Shown piece after piece: positions 7,302 through 9,070 of a stretch of 9,070 bases of DNA. A program made the translations under genes and the position numbers. Within the stretch, counting starts at the first letter, position 1. The number at the start of each line of letters is the position of its first letter. The DNA lies in NCBI GenBank assembly GCA_903881535.1, contig CAIRTT010000595.1:1-9070 (forward strand). The letters are read 5' to 3'. Under the pieces are notes generated by a model that was given only the letters and a program-made list of their open reading frames with translations, made no database searches and was not told the origin of the DNA. The stretch is from an uncultured Armatimonadota bacterium. GTDB taxonomy: Bacteria > Armatimonadota > Armatimonadia > Armatimonadales > Armatimonadaceae.

Positions 7302-8995
7302 CCATCGGCCGTTATCAGATCACGCGGGAAATCGCGCGCTCCAATGACATCGTGTACGAGGCATTTGACCCGCAGCTCGGGCGCAAGCTTGCGCTGAAGG
7401 AGCTGGCCCTCGATGTTCGCGTTCAGGAGCCGGAGCGCCGCTTGCGGATTGACCGTTTTTTCCGCGAGGCACGGGCGGCGGGCAACCTCAGCCACCCCGG
7501 AATTGTCACCATTTTCGACTTTGGCGAGGATAATGGCCGCTACTTTATCGCGATGGAGTATCTCGAAGGTGAGACGCTGAAGAGCCGTATTTCACGGATG
7601 GGCCCATTACCGACCGAGGAAGCCATCCGGATTCTGAGCGCATTATGCGATGCCGTTGAGTATGCGCATGCGCGGCAAATTGTCCACAGGGATATCAAGC
7701 CAGATAACATCCACCTCCTCCCGGATGGCACGGTCAAGATCACCGACTTTGGCATCGCCCGGATGCTTGGTGAACAAACCATCACGGTTGCAGGGCAGGT
7801 CTTTGGCACGCCATCGTATATGGCACCGGAGCAGATCCGCGGCGCGATGGTGGATGCGCGCACAGACATTTTCTCGCTTGGCTTGGTGCTCTTTGAGATG
7901 CTCAGTGGGCGTAAAGCGTTTTGGGGAGAAGCGCTTGAGACGGTTGTTTACCGCATCATGTCGGAGCCGGTCCCACCGCTGCACGATCAGCCGGCATCTA
8001 TAAACGCAGTGATCCAAATGGCGGCGCAAAAGGATCCCGGCCAGCGGTTTGTGAGTGCGGCGCAAATGAAGGCTGCGCTTTCGGGTGGAATGCCAGGTGC
8101 AAACAGCAGCTTTGCAAGGCAGCAGCAAACAGGTTGGCAAGCAGCGGACCGCACTGTTATGGCAGCGCCATCGATGGCAAATCAAACATCACAGCTCGCG
8201 GCAGACCGTACTCGAATGGCATCGAACACGGGTTTTGTGGCTCCGGAACAGGCCTCTCAGCCGGCGCCAGTACAAGCATTTGTGCAGCCGCAGTCTGGTG
8301 GGATGTCCGGAAACCGCGTGTTTGTCGCCGTGATTGGGGTTGTCGTGGTCCTGATCGGCCTTGGAATTGGGGCGATTGCGCTCCGTTCGGCCACCAGCCG
8401 CGCGGGTGCGGGGATTGCGGCGGATTCATCGGATGACACCTATAACCAAGCAAGCACTCGCTATAACGCCAAGGACTTTGCCGGCGCGCTTCCGCTCTTT
8501 CAGCAGGTGCGCCTTGCACCGGGAACGCGGGCGGAGACAAAGCTTAAGGCTGAAGATGGCACAGTTTTTTGCTATATCGGGCTCGCGGAACAGTCGAAAG
8601 AAAAGCAGGACTTTGCGTCAGCTCTGAAATGGTTTGATGAGGGTCTTCTGATTCGCCCGGCGGATGCAAACCTGCTTAAGCTTCGTGCTCAGGTTGCAGA
8701 AATCGTAGCGAGCCAGGGAGGGGCGACACCCGCACCCGCTCCTGAGAATGACCGAACGCAAAATTTCCCAGCTCCACAGCGCTCCGATGTACCATCTACG
8801 ACGGGACAGGATTTTCAGCAGCAGAATGAGAAAAACGCACAGGATGCCCAAGCACTTTTGCAGCAGGGCGACACCGCGTTTAATCAGGGCAACATCGATC
8901 AAGCCACAACTTTTTGGCAGCAGGCAAGGGACAAAGGCATTGGTACCGCTGTCTTTGAAATGGCACAGCAACGCATTTTGACGGGTCATCCCTAA
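7298..8995 (+). CDS. Transmembrane Hanks-type Ser/Thr protein kinase with extracytoplasmic TPR-like repeats
   Basis: 565 residues, GTG start behind TGAGG (7286-7290). The kinase domain covers ~6-265: K34 in ALKEL, E57 of helix C, H130-R-D132-I-K-P-D-N137, D150-F-G152, an activation loop with T161, T163 and T171, and A176-P-E178. It is an RD kinase, so activation-loop phosphorylation is likely. The nucleotide loop is unusual: where G-x-G-x-x-G-x-V is expected it has I12, R14 and D17 before V19, with no glycine. A Gln/Ala-rich linker (~266-338) carries AADRTVMA and AADRTRMA around T286 and T305. One membrane helix follows (~341-363), then TPR-like helical pairs (~381-410, ~424-457, ~514-560) separated by a Pro-rich stretch. 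PASTA repeats are absent; the outer part is more likely a protein-binding module. It is the last gene of the run and the presumed writer for the FHA readers upstream. Confidence 0.96.
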   Translation: MTIGRYQITREIARSNDIVYEAFDPQLGRKLALKELALDVRVQEPERRLRIDRFFREARAAGNLSHPGIVTIFDFGEDNGRYFIAMEYLEGETLKSRISRMGPLPTEEAIRILSALCDAVEYAHARQIVHRDIKPDNIHLLPDGTVKITDFGIARMLGEQTITVAGQVFGTPSYMAPEQIRGAMVDARTDIFSLGLVLFEMLSGRKAFWGEALETVVYRIMSEPVPPLHDQPASINAVIQMAAQKDPGQRFVSAAQMKAALSGGMPGANSSFARQQQTGWQAADRTVMAAPSMANQTSQLAADRTRMASNTGFVAPEQASQPAPVQAFVQPQSGGMSGNRVFVAVIGVVVVLIGLGIGAIALRSATSRAGAGIAADSSDDTYNQASTRYNAKDFAGALPLFQQVRLAPGTRAETKLKAEDGTVFCYIGLAEQSKEKQDFASALKWFDEGLLIRPADANLLKLRAQVAEIVASQGGATPAPAPENDRTQNFPAPQRSDVPSTTGQDFQQQNEKNAQDAQALLQQGDTAFNQGNIDQATTFWQQARDKGIGTAVFEMAQQRILTGHP

Positions 8996-9070
8996 GCAAA
9001 CAAGCAGATGGTTTCCACTGGGTGAGCGCGTGGAGGTTTGCCATCAGTATCGGGTTTAATAGTCGCATAG
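8996..9070. other. Non-coding 3' flank with a weak inverted repeat
   Basis: After the kinase stop, GCAAAC (8996-9001) pairs with GTTTGC (9036-9041), and inside it TCCAC (9014-9018) pairs with GTGGA (9030-9034). No T-run follows, so it is not a standard intrinsic terminator. From GTG 9022 one frame stays open to the window edge (M-S-A-W-R-F-A-I-S-I-G...), but there is no ribosome binding site and too little sequence to call a gene. Confidence 0.3.

Noticed and set aside
7643..8185. Long antisense frame opposite the kinase
   Set aside because: It is antisense to catalytic motifs that must be conserved; composition is that of a shadow frame.
8743..8763. Third copy of the N-D-R-T motif in the kinase C-terminus
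   Set aside because: It reads NDRTQNF without the Met-Ala that follows in the linker sites, and it is predicted outside the cell away from the kinase and FHA domains.
1066..8995. Type VI secretion or Ter stress cluster
   Set aside because: Kinase, PP2C, FHA and VWA genes are shared with those systems, but no Tss sheath, baseplate or TerD-like gene is visible in the window.
1066..8995. Anti-phage defence island
   Set aside because: There is no nuclease, NTPase, methylase, integrase, transposase or phage gene, and the run looks like resident coupled genes.
8996..9041. Intrinsic terminator after the kinase gene
   Set aside because: The stems are short with a large loop and no T-run follows.

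Overview
The window holds a single plus-strand run of nine coding regions and almost no non-coding DNA. It looks bacterial, is GC-rich (high fifties per cent by eye), and uses ATG and GTG starts behind purine-rich ribosome binding sites. Most genes overlap the next by 1 to 13 bases, and the two gaps inside the run are 12 and 27 bases, so this reads as one translationally coupled operon. The lineage cannot be fixed from the sequence. The combination of Hanks-type kinase, PP2C phosphatase and FHA, VWA and RDD proteins suits a large-genome free-living bacterium; Armatimonadota or a relative is my guess, but this is an impression and not a demonstrated assignment.

Region by region: positions 2-1078 carry the 3' part of a bifunctional NAD(P)H-hydrate repair enzyme, cut by the left window edge. 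It is followed by two membrane-anchored FHA proteins (1066-1977 with one FHA domain, 1974-3299 with about six membrane helices and two FHA domains). Next come a soluble VWA protein with a complete MIDAS (3327-4604), a J-like/zinc-ribbon/double-FHA protein (4604-5689), a B-box zinc finger joined to an RDD membrane domain (5686-6282), a 40-residue small ORF (6279-6401), a PP2C-type phosphatase (6414-7301) and a transmembrane Ser/Thr kinase with TPR-like repeats outside the membrane (7298-8995). The last 75 bases hold a weak inverted repeat and no convincing gene.

Read together, genes two to nine encode a writer (kinase), an eraser (PP2C) and five FHA domains that would read phosphothreonine, four of them with intact binding residues. 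A VWA protein is a likely metal-dependent scaffold, and two zinc-binding adaptors complete the set. A short motif of the form A-x-R-T-(x)-M-A occurs twice in the kinase juxtamembrane linker and once just before the zinc ribbon of the J-like/FHA protein. I infer these are phosphorylation or docking sites that tie the kinase to its FHA partners.

Odd points are a kinase nucleotide loop without its three glycines, a J-like domain without HPD, one FHA domain lacking key binding residues, the coupled small ORF, and a roughly fourfold excess of GGATG/CATCC.
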